Positions 31,487 to 43,225 of a stretch of DNA of 64,000 nt are shown one piece after another (positions within the stretch are counted from its first letter, which is position 1; each line of letters opens with the position of its first letter). The notes beneath the pieces are model-generated. The model worked only from the letters and a program-made list of their open reading frames with translations. It made no database searches and had not been told where the DNA came from. This stretch comes from Adenophora triphylla var. japonica (taxonomy: Eukaryota > Streptophyta > Magnoliopsida > Asterales > Campanulaceae), in the NCBI GenBank assembly GCA_022495995.1, contig JAFEMH010000075.1:186001-250000 (forward strand), in the 5' to 3' direction. The translations under genes and the position numbers were made by a program.

Positions 31487-33190
31487 TCCGGTTTTAGGTC
31501 TCATGGGAAGTGTTAGATCTAAGTACCTTGGAGTAATAGAATTGACTTTTGAGGAATGAAACCCAGAATTAAGAAATGGTTCTAGGTTTGAAAATTATAA
31601 AGTTAGGAAAACTAAGTGGAAAGGTTAAAGGAATAACTTACTCGTTGCTTTGGAAGATTAAAGCATATTTACTTTAAGTATATAAATATTATGTATTGAA
31701 GATATACTAATGATGATCTGTCTTGATTCTAGGAGATGATCAGGAGATATTCTTTGAGTTTTGGCTGGTAATATGACCTAGGAGAGTCAAAGGTACCTAT
31801 AGAAAAAGACGAGGCAGCTATCGAGGTAATAAAGAATGAGGTTTCTAAGGTGAGATACTTGAGGTATAAGTCAAGAGATTGGGAGTAGTGAAGCTACTCC
31901 AATTGTAATTGAAGATGATGATTAAGAGTTAGAGACAGTAAGAAGGTCTAGAGGAAGACCAAGAGGTTCTAAAAAGACATCAAAAGGTACCTAGTGAAAG
32001 ACCTAGGGGAAAACCTAGGAAGGTGTTGTTTCACGATTGGAAAGTGGGACGTTGGGTTATTTATGAGTAGAGAAAATGAGTAGTTAGTTCTAAACGAACT
32101 CCAGATATTTTGTTGAATTTAAAGAGTTTAAGGCAATGATAATATTTAAGTCTATTTGGGGGAATTGTTTGTATTTTGTTCTTAAGTGTTAAGCGTGTGT
32201 GCTAACCTAGAACGAGAAAGTTGGTCGAGTGAAAAGACCATGTGTGAAAAGTAATTGGCTGATTGAAATGGCCAAGTGAGAACCATGATTGGTCAGCTGA
32301 AACGACCAATGTGAAAAGATGAACGGCCTATTGAAACGGTCGAGTGTAATTAAGTGGGTCTAGTGAAACGACCGGTAATTGATAAGTGGTCTATTGAAAC
32401 GACCAAGGATATGATGAATCGACGATTAAAAGGAAAAAATCTTTTGAGACGGACTCAATGAGGTAATTATCCAAGTAACAACCTATAAGAAGTCATATTT
32501 TCCCTAACTATAATGTCCCAAAGGGGGGAAGGTTGCTAAATTTAGGAAGTTACTAAATTTAGAAAGCTACTATTTTAGGAATGTACCTAAAATAGAAAGT
32601 ATATAAATTACTATTTTAGGAGAGTGCCTAAAATAGAAAGTATAGAGATTACTATTTTAGGAAAGTACCTAAAATAGAAAATATAAAATAGAAAGAATGG
32701 AAGTTACTATTTTAGGAAAGTTGCCTAAAATAGAAAGCTTAGTTAACCAAACCAAGGAGTCAAGAATAACTCAGAGGTTAACAAAAAGAACCATTAAAGT
32801 GTTTTAGAAACGGAAAATCTTCAAAAGTTAAAATCTAGTCTGTTGAGACGGATATAAGAAAGTTAAGTATAGTCTGTTGAGACGAAAACGAAAATTTAAT
32901 TATAGTCTTTTGAGACGGAAATATAAAACCGAAGTTAGTCTTTTAGACGGAACCGTAAAGTATTAACTAGCAAGACGGCTACGTATATATATAGTGAGTT
33001 AGTTAAACTAAATATTATAGTTATTATTACATATCAAAGAAGTTAGTGGACCGAAAAGTGCCACTGGAAACTGGAAAAGTCGGGACCAAGATGGGACCGG
33101 TAACAAAAGAGAAGCTACGAATAAGAACCGTAGAAAGAAGGTACTGCAAGCAAGTACCAAAATAAGAAGCCCGATAACCGCAAGAAGGGG
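31487..33190 (+). other. Long non-coding leader of internal 1, with three hairpin-repeat families
   Basis: No gag ORF is recognisable before ~33200. Family 1 (32205-32400): GGTC...TGAAACGACC units. Family 2 (32565-32735): four CTATTTTAGG-N7-CCTAAAATAG hairpins. Family 3 (32410-32460 and 32830-32985): GTCTNTTGAGACGG units. The stretch 32715-32790 is similar to part of the LTR (30330-30410), so the leader holds an old LTR piece. Confidence 0.7.
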
Positions 33191-33199
33191 AACAAAAAA

Positions 33200-33960
33200 A
33201 TAAAAAAAAAAAAAAAATTGATGCCCAAGGGCGAGGAACTACTGAGAAATGTCAAGTGTGTGAGAGAAAGCACAAGGAAAAGAAATAGTACAATTGTGAC
33301 GAGATGGGACATCCGCAGTGGAAGTACCAAGAACCAAGGGAAGCTGAAATTGCTCAAGGAGAAAAAGATGATAAAAGAACCGATAGTGGTTGTGGACGAG
33401 TGTTACCATGATTGTCAAGGACACAAGAGCCACAAATGATTTTGTTGAAGATACAATTCAACTCTATTCTAGTGATGTGCATGCATTGTTTGGTTATGGT
33501 GCTACGCATTCAATTATTAGTGCTTATTAGGCAAAGAAAATGAACTTGGAACCCGAGGCGTTAGGATTACCTCTGTCATAGATTCTCCGACGAGAGAGTC
33601 AATTCCTATTTCATATGCATATAAGTGTTGTCCTTTGAAAATAGGAGAAAGAGAACTCGAGGTTGACCTTATCGAGTTAGGAATGAATGAATTTGATATT
33701 ATCTTTGGGGATAGATTGGTTAGTTGCTTACCATGCCAAGAAAAATGACTTTAAGAAGGAAGTGTATTTCAGATTACCATCTGGAGAAGAGTTTTATGAC
33801 CAAGAATCGAATCCTAGACCCCAAGTGAACTTTATTTCGGAGATGAAAGCTCGAATGATGTTAAGAAAAGTATGTGAAAGTTTTTAGCCAATATTAGTGA
33901 GGGGGATAAGAAAGAAGTGCGTATAGAACCTCTTTCAGTGATCAGAGATTTCAAGGATGT
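33200..33960 (+). pseudogene. Gag zinc-knuckle end and protease of internal 1, broken
   Basis: After a poly-A run the sequence carries the tail of gag (zinc-knuckle region degraded) and an aspartic protease region. The usual D-S-G active site has become GYGATHSII (near 33495). Downstream, KIGERELEVDLIELGMNEFD and PRPQVNFISEMKARMMLRK are typical of Tekay polyproteins. Several stops and frame changes (33530, 33588, 33748, 33887). Not functional. Confidence 0.75.
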
Positions 33961-33999
33961 GTTCCTGCACAATTGCCTCGGAATACCGCGGAAAGAGAA

Positions 34000-34690
34000 G
34001 TGGAATTCTCTATAGATTTAGCACCGTAAAACCGCACCAATATCTAAGGCACCGTCGAATAGCGCCCGACTTAACTTAAAGAACTGAAGGAACAATTACA
34101 AGAACTATTGGATAAATGTGTGATTGTATCCATTGATGATGTGTTTGGTATATTCATAGACTAAGGGGGAGCATAAAGAGCACGTGAGGTTAGTGCAGAA
34201 AATTTTGAAAGAACAACAATTGTATGCCAAATTCAAGAATTACGAATTTTGGCTAGAGAAAGTGGCATTTTTGGGACATGTGATATCTAAGGATGAAGTT
34301 GCAGTGGACCCAACAAAACTAGAAGCTATAGTGAATTGGAAAAGACCAACCACAGTTAGTGAGATAAGAAACTTCTTGGAATTGGCTAGTTACTATAGGA
34401 GATTCATTGAAGGATTCTCTAAGTTGCCAGGACCATTAATTAGATTAACGCAGAAAGGAACAAGGTAAGTTTGGTCAGAAGAATGTGAAAAGAATTTTCA
34501 GGAACTGAATCAAAGATTAGTCTCTGCACCAGTTCTTCCGTTACCATCCGGATCGACGGATTTGTAATTTATAGCGATGCTTCGCTTAAAAGATTAGGCC
34601 GCGTATTGATGCGTAATGATAAGGTTATAGACTACGTGTCAAGGAAAAAAAAAAAAAACGCGAGAAGAATTACCCGACTCATGATTTAGG
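34000..34690 (+). pseudogene. Reverse transcriptase/RNase H remnant of internal 1
   Basis: The central RT, with fingers and most of the palm, is deleted: sequence jumps from the LKELKEQLQELLDKC region to a piece of the catalytic strand (IDDV, ~34130). Then RT thumb (YAKFKNYEFWLEKVAFLGHV; ASYYRRFIEGFSKLPGP) and the start of RNase H (near 34550: YSDAS) follow. A 13-A run near 34648 interrupts RNase H. The same deletion is present in internal 2. Confidence 0.8.
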
Positions 34691-34849
34691 GTCAAGAACA
34701 AAGGGTGTTGCATTAAAGAGTTGGAGACATTACTTGTACGGAACGACTTGTCAGATGCATACGTATCATAAGGGTCTTAAGTATATTTTCACCCGAAAGG
34801 AACTTAATATGAGGCAAAGGAGATGATTATAATTACTTAAAGATTATGA

Positions 34850-35260
34850 TTGTACCATTTTGTATCACCAGGGAGGCCAATAAGGTGGCCGATGCATTGA
34901 GTAGGAAGAATAGGGGAACCTTAGCGGCATTAATTTCTAAGGGGGTAAGTGCGTGGAATAACGTTGAGGGTTCAAACTTAGCAGCCAGCGAGTTAGAGGG
35001 TATCTAACTCGCTAATTGTTCAACCTACATTTTTGGAGAGAGTTAAGGAGGCTCAAGGTGTAGACGATGAGAGAGATGTCCTCATGGGCAAAGGACAAGG
35101 CAAAGATCTTCGTATGGGCGAAGATGGGATCTTAAGGTATAAGTCGGGAATTTGGGTACCAGACAACCGAGACAAAAAGCGAGAGATCTTACAAGAATCG
35201 CACTATTCGAAATTTTCTCGCTCATACCAGGAATACAAAGATGTATAGGAAATTAATGGG
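34850..35260 (+). pseudogene. RNase H tail and integrase N-terminus of internal 1
   Basis: Reads ADALSRKNRGTLAALISKG, then FLERVKEAQGVDDERDVLMG, RMGEDGILRYKSGIWVPDNR and KREILQESHYSK. This is the spacer and start of the HHCC region of a Tekay integrase. A frameshift near 34985 and one near 35215 break it. The CC half of the zinc finger is replaced by foreign repeat DNA. Confidence 0.8.
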
Positions 35261-35267
35261 TATCTGT

Positions 35268-35820
35268 GATGAGTGGAATTGATTTTTGTGTTCTCGTACC
35301 TTGAACACTACATATACTATTATTATGTCCATTTGATGAGGACTTTGTATAAATTGGTCTAGACAGATTGAAATGACCTTAATATTAAATGAATTGGTCT
35401 AGACAGATTGAAATGACCTTAATATTAAATGAATTGGTCTAGACAGATTGAAATGACCTTAATATTAAATGAATTGGTCTAGACAGATTGAAATGACCTT
35501 AATGTTGAATGAATTGGTCTAGACAGATTGAAATGACCTTAATGTTGAATGAATTGGTTTAGACGAATTGAAATGACCTTAAATTCTATAGATGTGATTA
35601 TCATGATGCATCCGGATAAGGGAGCGCTTTGATAAAAGCGCAGGGAACCTTATTCAACGATCGCCTGAAAAGGTGTATCGGAGTCACCTAGATGAAAGGT
35701 GCACCAATACTTAGAATTGACAGACATATGTGTATAAAATCACTATATGTTAATTGTAAAAGTACCACTACTTGTTATTGGAAGAGTATCTTTCATTGTC
35801 AATGGAAATGAGAGATTATA
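35268..35820 (+). repeat. Non-coding insert with 40-bp tandem array in the integrase gene (6 copies)
   Basis: Units start at 35351, 35391, 35431, 35471, 35511 and 35551 (GAATTGGTCTAGACAGATTG...AAATGACCTTAAT). Each has GGTC...GACC ends like the leader hairpins. The insert replaces integrase sequence between the HHCC region and the catalytic core. Internal 2 carries the same insert with five units. Confidence 0.85.
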
Positions 35821-36436
35821 GCAATGGACTTAGTGGTTGGTTTACTGAAGACGTTGAAAGGTCATAACGCGATTTGGGTCATAGAGGAGAGACTTATGAA
35901 GTCGACTCACTTTCTGAAAATTAAGGTACAACATATTCGGAATGGTTATTAACGGCCTGAAAGTAGACGAGAAATCGTACGCAGACAACAGACGACGCGA
36001 TTTAGAATTTCAAGTGAGAGGTCATGTGTTTTTGAAGATCTCACCAACCAAAGGTATTATGAGGTTTGGTATAAAAGGAAAGTTGAGTCCAAGGTACGTA
36101 GGACCATTTGAGATCTTGGATAGAGTTGGAAAGGTGGCATATCGATTAGCCTTACCACCTGTACTTGCTGGGGTACACAATGTATTTCACGTATCCATGT
36201 TAAGAAAGTATATGGCAGATGCTAGTCATGTAATTGAATACAAGCAGCTAAGGCTTCGAACAGATTTGAGTTATGACGAGAAACCGATTAAGATTGTGGA
36301 CCGGAAGGACCAGAATCTGCGAAGGCTAGTTATACCGTACGTGAAGATACAATGGAGCAACCACTCAGAACGTGAGGCGACATGGGAGCTCGAAAGCGAA
36401 ATGAGGGAAATGTATCCCGATCTCTTCAAAAATTAA
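35821..36436 (+). pseudogene. Integrase core fragment and C-terminal chromodomain-like tail of internal 1
   Basis: 35821-35950 keeps the first catalytic strand region (AMDLVVGLLKTLKGHNAIWV), ending at a stop. The rest of the D-D-E core is deleted. From 35942 a 164-residue frame reads the C-terminal GPFEILDRVGKVAYRLALPP domain and a tail VKIQWSNHSEREATWELE, the chromodomain-like end of Tekay integrases that binds chromatin in relatives. Stop at 36434-36436. Confidence 0.8.
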
Positions 36437-36459
36437 GGTACGTTTAGTTTGGAGGACCA

Positions 36460-36481
36460 AACTCTTTTAAGGGGGTAAGAA
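36460..36481 (+). other. Polypurine tract before LTR-B
   Basis: TTTTAAGGGGGTAAGAA, right before TGTAAAGACC. Conserved before LTR-C (54371-54388) and, inverted, at 575-592. Confidence 0.75.
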
Positions 36482-38949
36482 TGTAAAGACCCGAAAAATT
36501 TTGAAATATTTTTTTTGTATTATTTTAATTATAATAATAATAAAATAATACTCCTTAATTGAATTGGACTTGGGTTAATTAAATGGATCAATTTAATTAA
36601 TTAAATCAAGTGGGCTAAGTTGGGCTTGGGAAGTCAAAGGGGCCCAAGGAGGTGAAAGCCTAGGATATAAAAATAAAACCTCATTATTATTTTCTCATAA
36701 TCTTTCATTTAACAAAGAGAAAGAAAAAAAAAATCAAAAACCCTAAACCTAGAAGGAGGGGCGGCGGCTGGTTGCTTGGAGGGGGATTTACAGCCGTTTT
36801 TGGTCTTCCTTTGGCCATTGTTCCTTCATCAAAAATCAAGGTAAGATGATAACCTACAATCTAGTTTTTGTTTCATTCAATTCCGATTTAAATTGAATTA
36901 GTTATGATTTTTCAAAGTTTAAAATCATTTAATTCTAGGTTTAGCCATTATTGGATTTCTAATGATTAATCTTAGGGTTTATGTAATAAATTAAAGATTT
37001 GATTATTGGGGAATTGTAGGTTATAATGATATAACCCTAACCCTAGTTCATATTGTTTTGAAATTGTATCAAACGAAATTAATATGATTAAAGGGGTTTT
37101 TATTAAAGAATATAGAAATTAAATAATTGTTTAATGTTTAAAGAAATTAAAAGAGGAACAAAACAATTTTTTTTTTGAACAACCTGGGAAGTCACGAAGT
37201 GTTCTTGGCTTGATTTGGGTGTTCTCCACTTAAGTGTTAGCATTTTAGTTAGTTTATATAAAAGCAATTAGTTTTTAAACGGAAAAGGGACTAAACTCGC
37301 AGAGTTTTCAAAGCCGAAAGGATTTTTCGGCTTAAGTTACTAATCGAATGATTAACTTCGTGATCGAACCGAAAAGTTCAAAAGTTCTGAAGGACTGTTC
37401 TGTGATTTTGAAAATCTGAAGGACTGTTTTGCAATTACTGAAAAGTTGAGGGGCTATTTAGTAATTTTTCAAAAGTTGAGGGACTGTTTTGTAATTTTCC
37501 AAAAGTTGAGGGACTGTTTTGTAATTTCCAAAAGTTGAGGGACTGTTTTGTAATTTTTCAAAAGTTGAGGGACTATTTTGTAATTTTCAAAAGTTGAGGG
37601 ACTATTTTGTAAAAATTGAAAAGTTAAAGGACTTTATTGAAATTAAAAAACCTAAAGGAACCTTTAGGAATTTAAGGGAAGTCCAAAGACTTTAAAGGGA
37701 AATATATCAAAGGAAAAGAAGAAGAATAACACTTTAAGAATACTAAAAGACTTAGGTTCCAAAGTGTTAGAATTTCGAAATAGAAAGTTTCTAAGTTAAG
37801 AGCTGCTAAATTAGGAAAGCTTCTAAAAATAGAAGGTTAGCTTAACCACCATTAAGGTGAGCTCTAAGAATAACTCATAGGTTAACTAAGGAAAGGAAGT
37901 ATAGGTGCATAAGAAGTAATAAAAGGTTACTTGTGCCTAAAATATGCTATTACGTGATTGTAGATTTCGCGTAAAGGGCGTTGCTAAGCAAGGAAGCAAA
38001 GCTAAGGTAAGGAATTACGATCCTAAGTACTCTTGTATATCAATTCGTTTGGAAACTCCATTGAGTCTTTTCAAAACGTGAATGCTATCTACGTGGCCGA
38101 TAGTAATTTTTAAAATACTCTGATGAAATGTATCGTCATTGAAAATTCCTTATTCTATGATATGTTCTTGTTCATGGAATATCTGCAAATATTGAAATTG
38201 CTATGTGTGTTCTTGTACCTCTGAATGCACTGTATATAATAACTAGTATGCATTACTATTTACTAGTTATGAAATTATGCTTAATGAGAAAAGCATGTAT
38301 TATGAAAAATCGACATCAATGTAGGTGATCGATATGAATACTCAATGTAGGGTATAACCCATGTAATAACTAGTATGCATTATAATTTACTAGTTATGAA
38401 ACTATGCTTAATGAGAAAAGCATGTATTATGAAAACACGACATCAATGTAGGTGTTCGTTGTTTTGGGAATTACTCAATGTAGGGTATGACCCATGGAAT
38501 TGACGGAAGTCTGAAAGCATAACAAAGTTGTAGTTGCCACACTTTCTTTGCTATGAAATATACACATAATTGTTGTTTATAACCTATCCTTGAATATAAT
38601 TTTTGGATGCGTTCTTTCTAGTCGTCTCCTCATTGTATCGATGAGACCACGTATGAACTTACTGGGCATTGTTCGCTCATTCCTTCATTTTCTTTTTCCC
38701 TCAGGATCGGAATAGAAAGGAGGAGAACCGTCATCAGAAAGAGGCGGAGAAATTAAGTAGAATAAATGAATTATTTAATGATTCCGAATTTAACTTTTAT
38801 TAGTACTAGTTACTGTACTTAGCCGTTACATCTGATCTTTCCGCACTTATGTAATGGTTTGACTTAAGTTACCGTTGTGGACCCGTATTTTTGGGTATTT
38901 ATTTATGTTTATGGAATTATGGAAATTATGGAAATTCGGGGTTGTTACA
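36482..38949 (+). repeat. LTR-B of the Tekay-like array (2468 bp)
   Basis: Near-identical to LTR-A and LTR-C. Differences cluster at CAG/CTG sites, strikingly at 37297-37375. It serves as 3' LTR of internal 1 and 5' LTR of internal 2. Confidence 0.9.
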
Positions 38950-38951
38950 GT

Positions 38952-38963
38952 TGGTATCAGAGC
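38952..38963 (+). other. PBS of internal region 2
   Basis: TGGTATCAGAGC following LTR-B, identical to the PBS after LTR-A. Confidence 0.8.
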
Positions 38964-40255
38964 TCCGGTTTTAGGTCTCATGGGAAGTGTTAGATCTAAG
39001 TACCTTGGAGTAATAGAATTGACTTTTGAGGAATGAAACCCAGAATTAAGAAATGGTTCTAGGTTTGAAAATTATAAAGTTAGGAAAATTAAGTGGAAAG
39101 GTTAAAGGAATAACTTACTCGTTGCTTTGGAAGATTAAAGCATATTTACTTTAAGTATATAAATATTATGTATTGAAGATATACTAATGATGATCTGTCT
39201 TGATTCTAGGAGATGATCAGGAGATATTCTTTGAGTTTTGGCTGGTAATATGACCTAGGAGAGTCAAAGGTACCTATAGAAAAGACGAGACAGTTATCGA
39301 GGTAATAAAGAATGAGGTTTCTAAGGTGAGATACTTGAGGTATAAGCTGAAGAGATTGGGAGTAGTGAAGCTACTCCAATTGTAATTGAAGATGATGATT
39401 AAGAGTTAGAGACAGTAAGAAGGTCTAGAGGAAGACCAAGAGGTTCTAAAAAGACATCAAAAGGTACCTAGTGAAAGACCTAGGGGAAAACCTAGGAAGG
39501 TGTTGTTTCACGATTGGAAAGTGGGACGTTGGGTTATTTATGAGTAGAGAAAATGAGTAGTTAGTTCTAAACGAACTCCAGATATTTTGTTGAATTTAAA
39601 GAGTTTAAGGCAATGATAATATTTAAGTCTATTTGGGGGAATTGTTTGTATTTTGTTCTTAAGTGTTAAGCGTGTGTGCTAACCTAGAACGAGAAAGTTG
39701 GTCGAGTGAAAAGACCATGTGTGAAAAGTAATTGGCTGATTGAAATGGCCAAGTGAGAACCATGATTGGTCAGCTGAAACGACCAATGTGAAAAGATGAA
39801 CGGCCTATTGAAACGGTCGAGTGTAATTAAGTGGGTCTAGTGAAACGACCGGTAATTGATAAGTGGTCTATTGAAACGACCAAGGATATGATGAATCGAC
39901 GATTAAAAGGAAAAAATCTTTTGAGACGGACTCAATGAGGTAATTATCCAAGTAACAACCTATAAGAAGTCATATTTTCCCTAACTATAATGTCCCAAAG
40001 GGGGGAAGGTTGCTAAATTTAGGAAGTTACTAAATTTAGAAAGCTACTATTTTAGGAATGTACCTAAAATAGAAAGTATATAAATTACTATTTTAGGAGA
40101 GTGCCTAAAATAGAAAGTATAGAGATTACTATTTTAGGAAAGTACCTAAAATAGAAAGTATAAAATAGAAAGAATGAAAGTTACTATTTTAGGAAAGTTG
40201 CCTAAAATAGAAAGCTTAGTTAACCAAACCAAGGAGTCAAGAATAACTCAGAGGT
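38964..40255 (+). other. Leader of internal 2, interrupted by the copia element
   Basis: Collinear with 31487-32779, including the GGTC/GACC family (39690-39885) and the four CTATTTTAGG hairpins (40046-40215). Ends in the target duplication GAGGT at 40251-40255. Confidence 0.85.
40251..40255. repeat. Left target duplication GAGGT of the copia element
   Basis: Matches 50712-50716. Internal 1 shows the unoccupied site (ACTCAGAGGTTAAC near 32775). Confidence 0.9.
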
Positions 40256-41237
40256 TGTTAATGTTAGATCATGTGTTGTCATGAATGTCATCCCAAGTGT
40301 TGCAAACCAGTGTTGCCACTGGTGTTGCCAAAAGTGTTGCCATTTGGAATTGGCGACACTGAGTTAGTTACTGTATTTTTCACAAATATTAATGGGTAAA
40401 TTAATGTTTATATAACAGTAGTTAGTCACCTTAAAATGAGCTTAAAATCAGCAAATGTAATATGCCCAGCGAGAATTACGAAGAGGAGGAATTAACAAAT
40501 AAACATGTGTTTATTTGTTTAATTTATGACCAAGCAAGGAGATATTTTATTCAGCTATTACGGGGAGAACAAGTCAGAGTACAAGGCAATCAAAGCTAAG
40601 AGGTACAAGCATGAGAAGCAAGAGAAGACTAGGTCTCCTACAATGAAGGCGAGAAGGCATAAAATGAGGAAACAAACTCAAGGCTGTTAGCTGATCATTT
40701 GAGTAGGCTCCAAGACTTTGTGGCCTATAAATAGTGCAGTGGATCTTCATTGAAGATCATCCAATTCAGAAAACGCAAATCTGCACAAGAAAAGTAGAAT
40801 TCTGCTCTCAAGTGTTGCCATTCAGTGTCGGCAACACTTTGTCCAACACTCGAATATTTCATATAGATTTTTATATTTTTGTGAGGTTTTTGAGTGTTTA
40901 TTTATAGAGAGAATTCGTGTATGTTGTTCCTTATATCAGGGTTCGTTTATCATTAAGGAACAACCTCGACCTTGTATTGAATTCATATTATTAATAGAAA
41001 GGTCTTGCCTTTTAGGCACCCATCAAGTTATATATTTATATAACTTGATAAAAATTATATTCTTGTGTATTGCTTTAATTCTTCCGCTGCAAATTATATT
41101 TATTTCTATTGATTTGTGTTTTTCTAGAATTGGTGAATGTGTTGTTGTTAGTGTCATCAACACTAAGAACAACACCCGTGAGTTTTATCTCACCTTGTGA
41201 GTTTCGTCTCATAAGTTCTTAGCCATAGACAATTTCA
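40256..41237 (+). repeat. 5' LTR of the Sirevirus-like element
   Basis: 982 bp, near-identical to 49736-50711. TATA-like CTATAAATAG near 40725. Two clusters of AGTGTTGCC/GGCAACACT hairpins (40270-40362, 40808-40850). Confidence 0.9.
40724..40735 (+). promoter_or_regulatory. Candidate LTR TATA box of the Sirevirus-like element
   Basis: GGCCTATAAATAG, conserved in the 3' LTR near 50200. Confidence 0.6.
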
Positions 41238-41238
41238 A

Positions 41239-41252
41239 TTGGTATCAGAGCC
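41239..41252 (+). other. PBS of the Sirevirus-like element
   Basis: TTGGTATCAGAGCC directly after the 5' LTR, complementary to initiator Met tRNA. Confidence 0.8.
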
Positions 41253-41289
41253 TAGCACTTGATATACTAAGTGTTTAGATCCTTTTGTC

Positions 41290-42381
41290 ATGGCTTATGA
41301 TCCCGCAAACCCTAATCAAAAGAGATTACCGGTTTTAGACGGATCTAATTATGCTTATTGGAAGATTCGCCTACGCTCGCATATCAAATCAATTGATCTT
41401 CGGGCTTGGCGATCTATTTTAAATGGTTATTCTGTTCCAATGCTTCCTCCGGATGACGATGGTGACGTTCAAGTCAAACCCGAATTGAGTGGACAATTGA
41501 AGAGAATAATCTTTGCTAGTTTCAATGAAAAGGCATGAATGCCATCTATGAATGGGTTGACATGCATATGTTCAAACTCATTCAAAATAGTCCCTCTCGC
41601 AAAAGATGCTTGGGATACTTTACAAAGATTTTGTGAAGGAGATGGCAAGTGTCCGAGAAACAAAGCTTAGAGGTCTCACTAGTAGATTTGAAAGATTAAG
41701 AATGGGTGAAAACGAAGACATCTCGTCTTATTTTGAAAAGTTGATTGATATTTCAAATGCTTGTCAAGTATTAGGGAGCCTTTTACAAATAAACAACTTG
41801 TTTCAAAAGCTATTCGTACTCTTCCCGAACGTTTTAATATTAAAGTTTCAGCTATTGAAGAGGCCCATAATCTTTCAACAATGGACATCAACTCCTTAAT
41901 GAGTATTTTGAAAAACTTTGAGTTGAATCTCAATGAACAAACGGAGGCTTCTAAAGGCAAGAATATTGCCTTAAAAGTCGAATCTTCGGACACATGTGTG
42001 GACGATGAAGATGAAGTCTTCGAGGAGTTAGATGAAAATACTAGTGTAGCTTTACTTGCAAAGAGATATAATTCTATGGTTAGAAAATTTAACAAAGTGC
42101 AGGTAAAGGCTAAGGACCAAACGGCCAAAACCTCTAGTTTTGTGCCAAGGAGAAGTCCTCCTCCAAATCAAAAGGATATCCCACCAAGGCGTGCATCCTC
42201 GGAAAAGATCCGGTCCGATCCTAAGTACATTGAATCTATTCAATGTCATGCTTGTTCCGGTTGGGGTCACTATGCCAACGAATGTGCTAACACCTCGAGA
42301 AAGGCGGGCAAAAACTTGTGGGTATCTCTTAGTGATGGAGAGGAGGAAGGAACGGAGAAAGAAGAAAGACGGAGCAAGTAG
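41290..42381 (+). pseudogene. Copia gag (UBN2-type capsid plus CCHC zinc knuckle), frameshifted
   Basis: Begins MAYDPANPNQ with the usual copia gag opening (LPVLDGSNYAYWKIRLRSHI). The capsid-like UBN2 region continues in other frames (GLTSRFERLRMGENEDISSY; VSKAIRTLPERFNIKV). The last 206-residue open stretch ends with a zinc knuckle CHACSGWGHYANEC (CX2CX4HX4C) near 42243-42285 that would bind the genomic RNA. Frame breaks near 41536, 41600 and 41780. A hairpin cluster follows the stop. Confidence 0.85.
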
Positions 42382-43225
42382 TCATGATGGCCACGTTAGA
42401 GGAGCTACCTTTGATCGAGAGTGTTACTTCAAGTGTCGCATTCTGATTTGACAACACTTGACACAACATTGGTGACTTCTTCGTAAAGTGTTGCCCCAAG
42501 TGTCGTCCAGAATTGGCAACACTTGGCACAACACTCACAGGTATGATTCTTTAAATGATCTTAATTTGCATGGTTCAACTGATTTAAATTCAAGAGATTA
42601 TAGAGGATGATCTTGATAAAGATGAACTTATTTGTGAATTAAAAACCTCTATAAATCTCTCCTCGTGGAATGGAAAAAGGAGAATAAGATGGTGGTTTTC
42701 TTGAAAAAGGAAAATCGGGATCTTAAGAACTCCTTGACTCGGCTAGAAGCTCAACTCGTAGGAGAGAATTGGATCTTGATAAAATCAAGGCCAAACTCAA
42801 CCTAGCCGAATCCACCTTCAAAAACTCAACACGAGTTCATCCAAATTGGATGAAATACTCAAATTGAGTAAGCCTCGAAAGCCGGGTCTTGGGTTCCAAG
42901 AATCACTTGAAAGTATTACCTCTTCCTTGTTTGATGTTGAAACTAAAATTGTTTTGTAAAAAGAGCGTGTCAAGGAAAAGGGTAGCACTTCTAGTGATTC
43001 CTCCGATCAATCCAATGAGTGTGGATACCGTCACAAAGCCGGACATTTAAAACTGCATTGCATTTTCCTACAAAAGAAAATGTCCAGCCTTCAAGTGTCG
43101 CCTCAAGTGTCGCCAGCTTCTCGGGGCAACACTTATGGCAACACCGGTGAACGAAATCCAGATTTTCAAAAAGGGTTGGTTACCCAAGGAAAACCGAAAT
43201 GCTATGTTGTTTATACAGCCTTTAA
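42382..43225 (+). pseudogene. Gag-protease linker with a second, mutated zinc knuckle
   Basis: Coiled-coil-like Lys/Glu-rich region (near 42660-42960), then CGYRHKAGHLKLHC (near 43020), a zinc knuckle in which the second Cys has become Arg. Interrupted by stops and by three hairpin clusters (42430-42473, 42485-42537, 43091-43147). Confidence 0.65.

Noticed and set aside
33115..33357. Minus-strand ORF in both Tekay internals (also 51052-51309)
   Set aside because: Antisense shadow of the purine-rich leader and poly-A run.
35351..35590. Regular 40-bp repeats as a possible CRISPR array
   Set aside because: Units are contiguous with no unique spacers, and the context is a plant retroelement.
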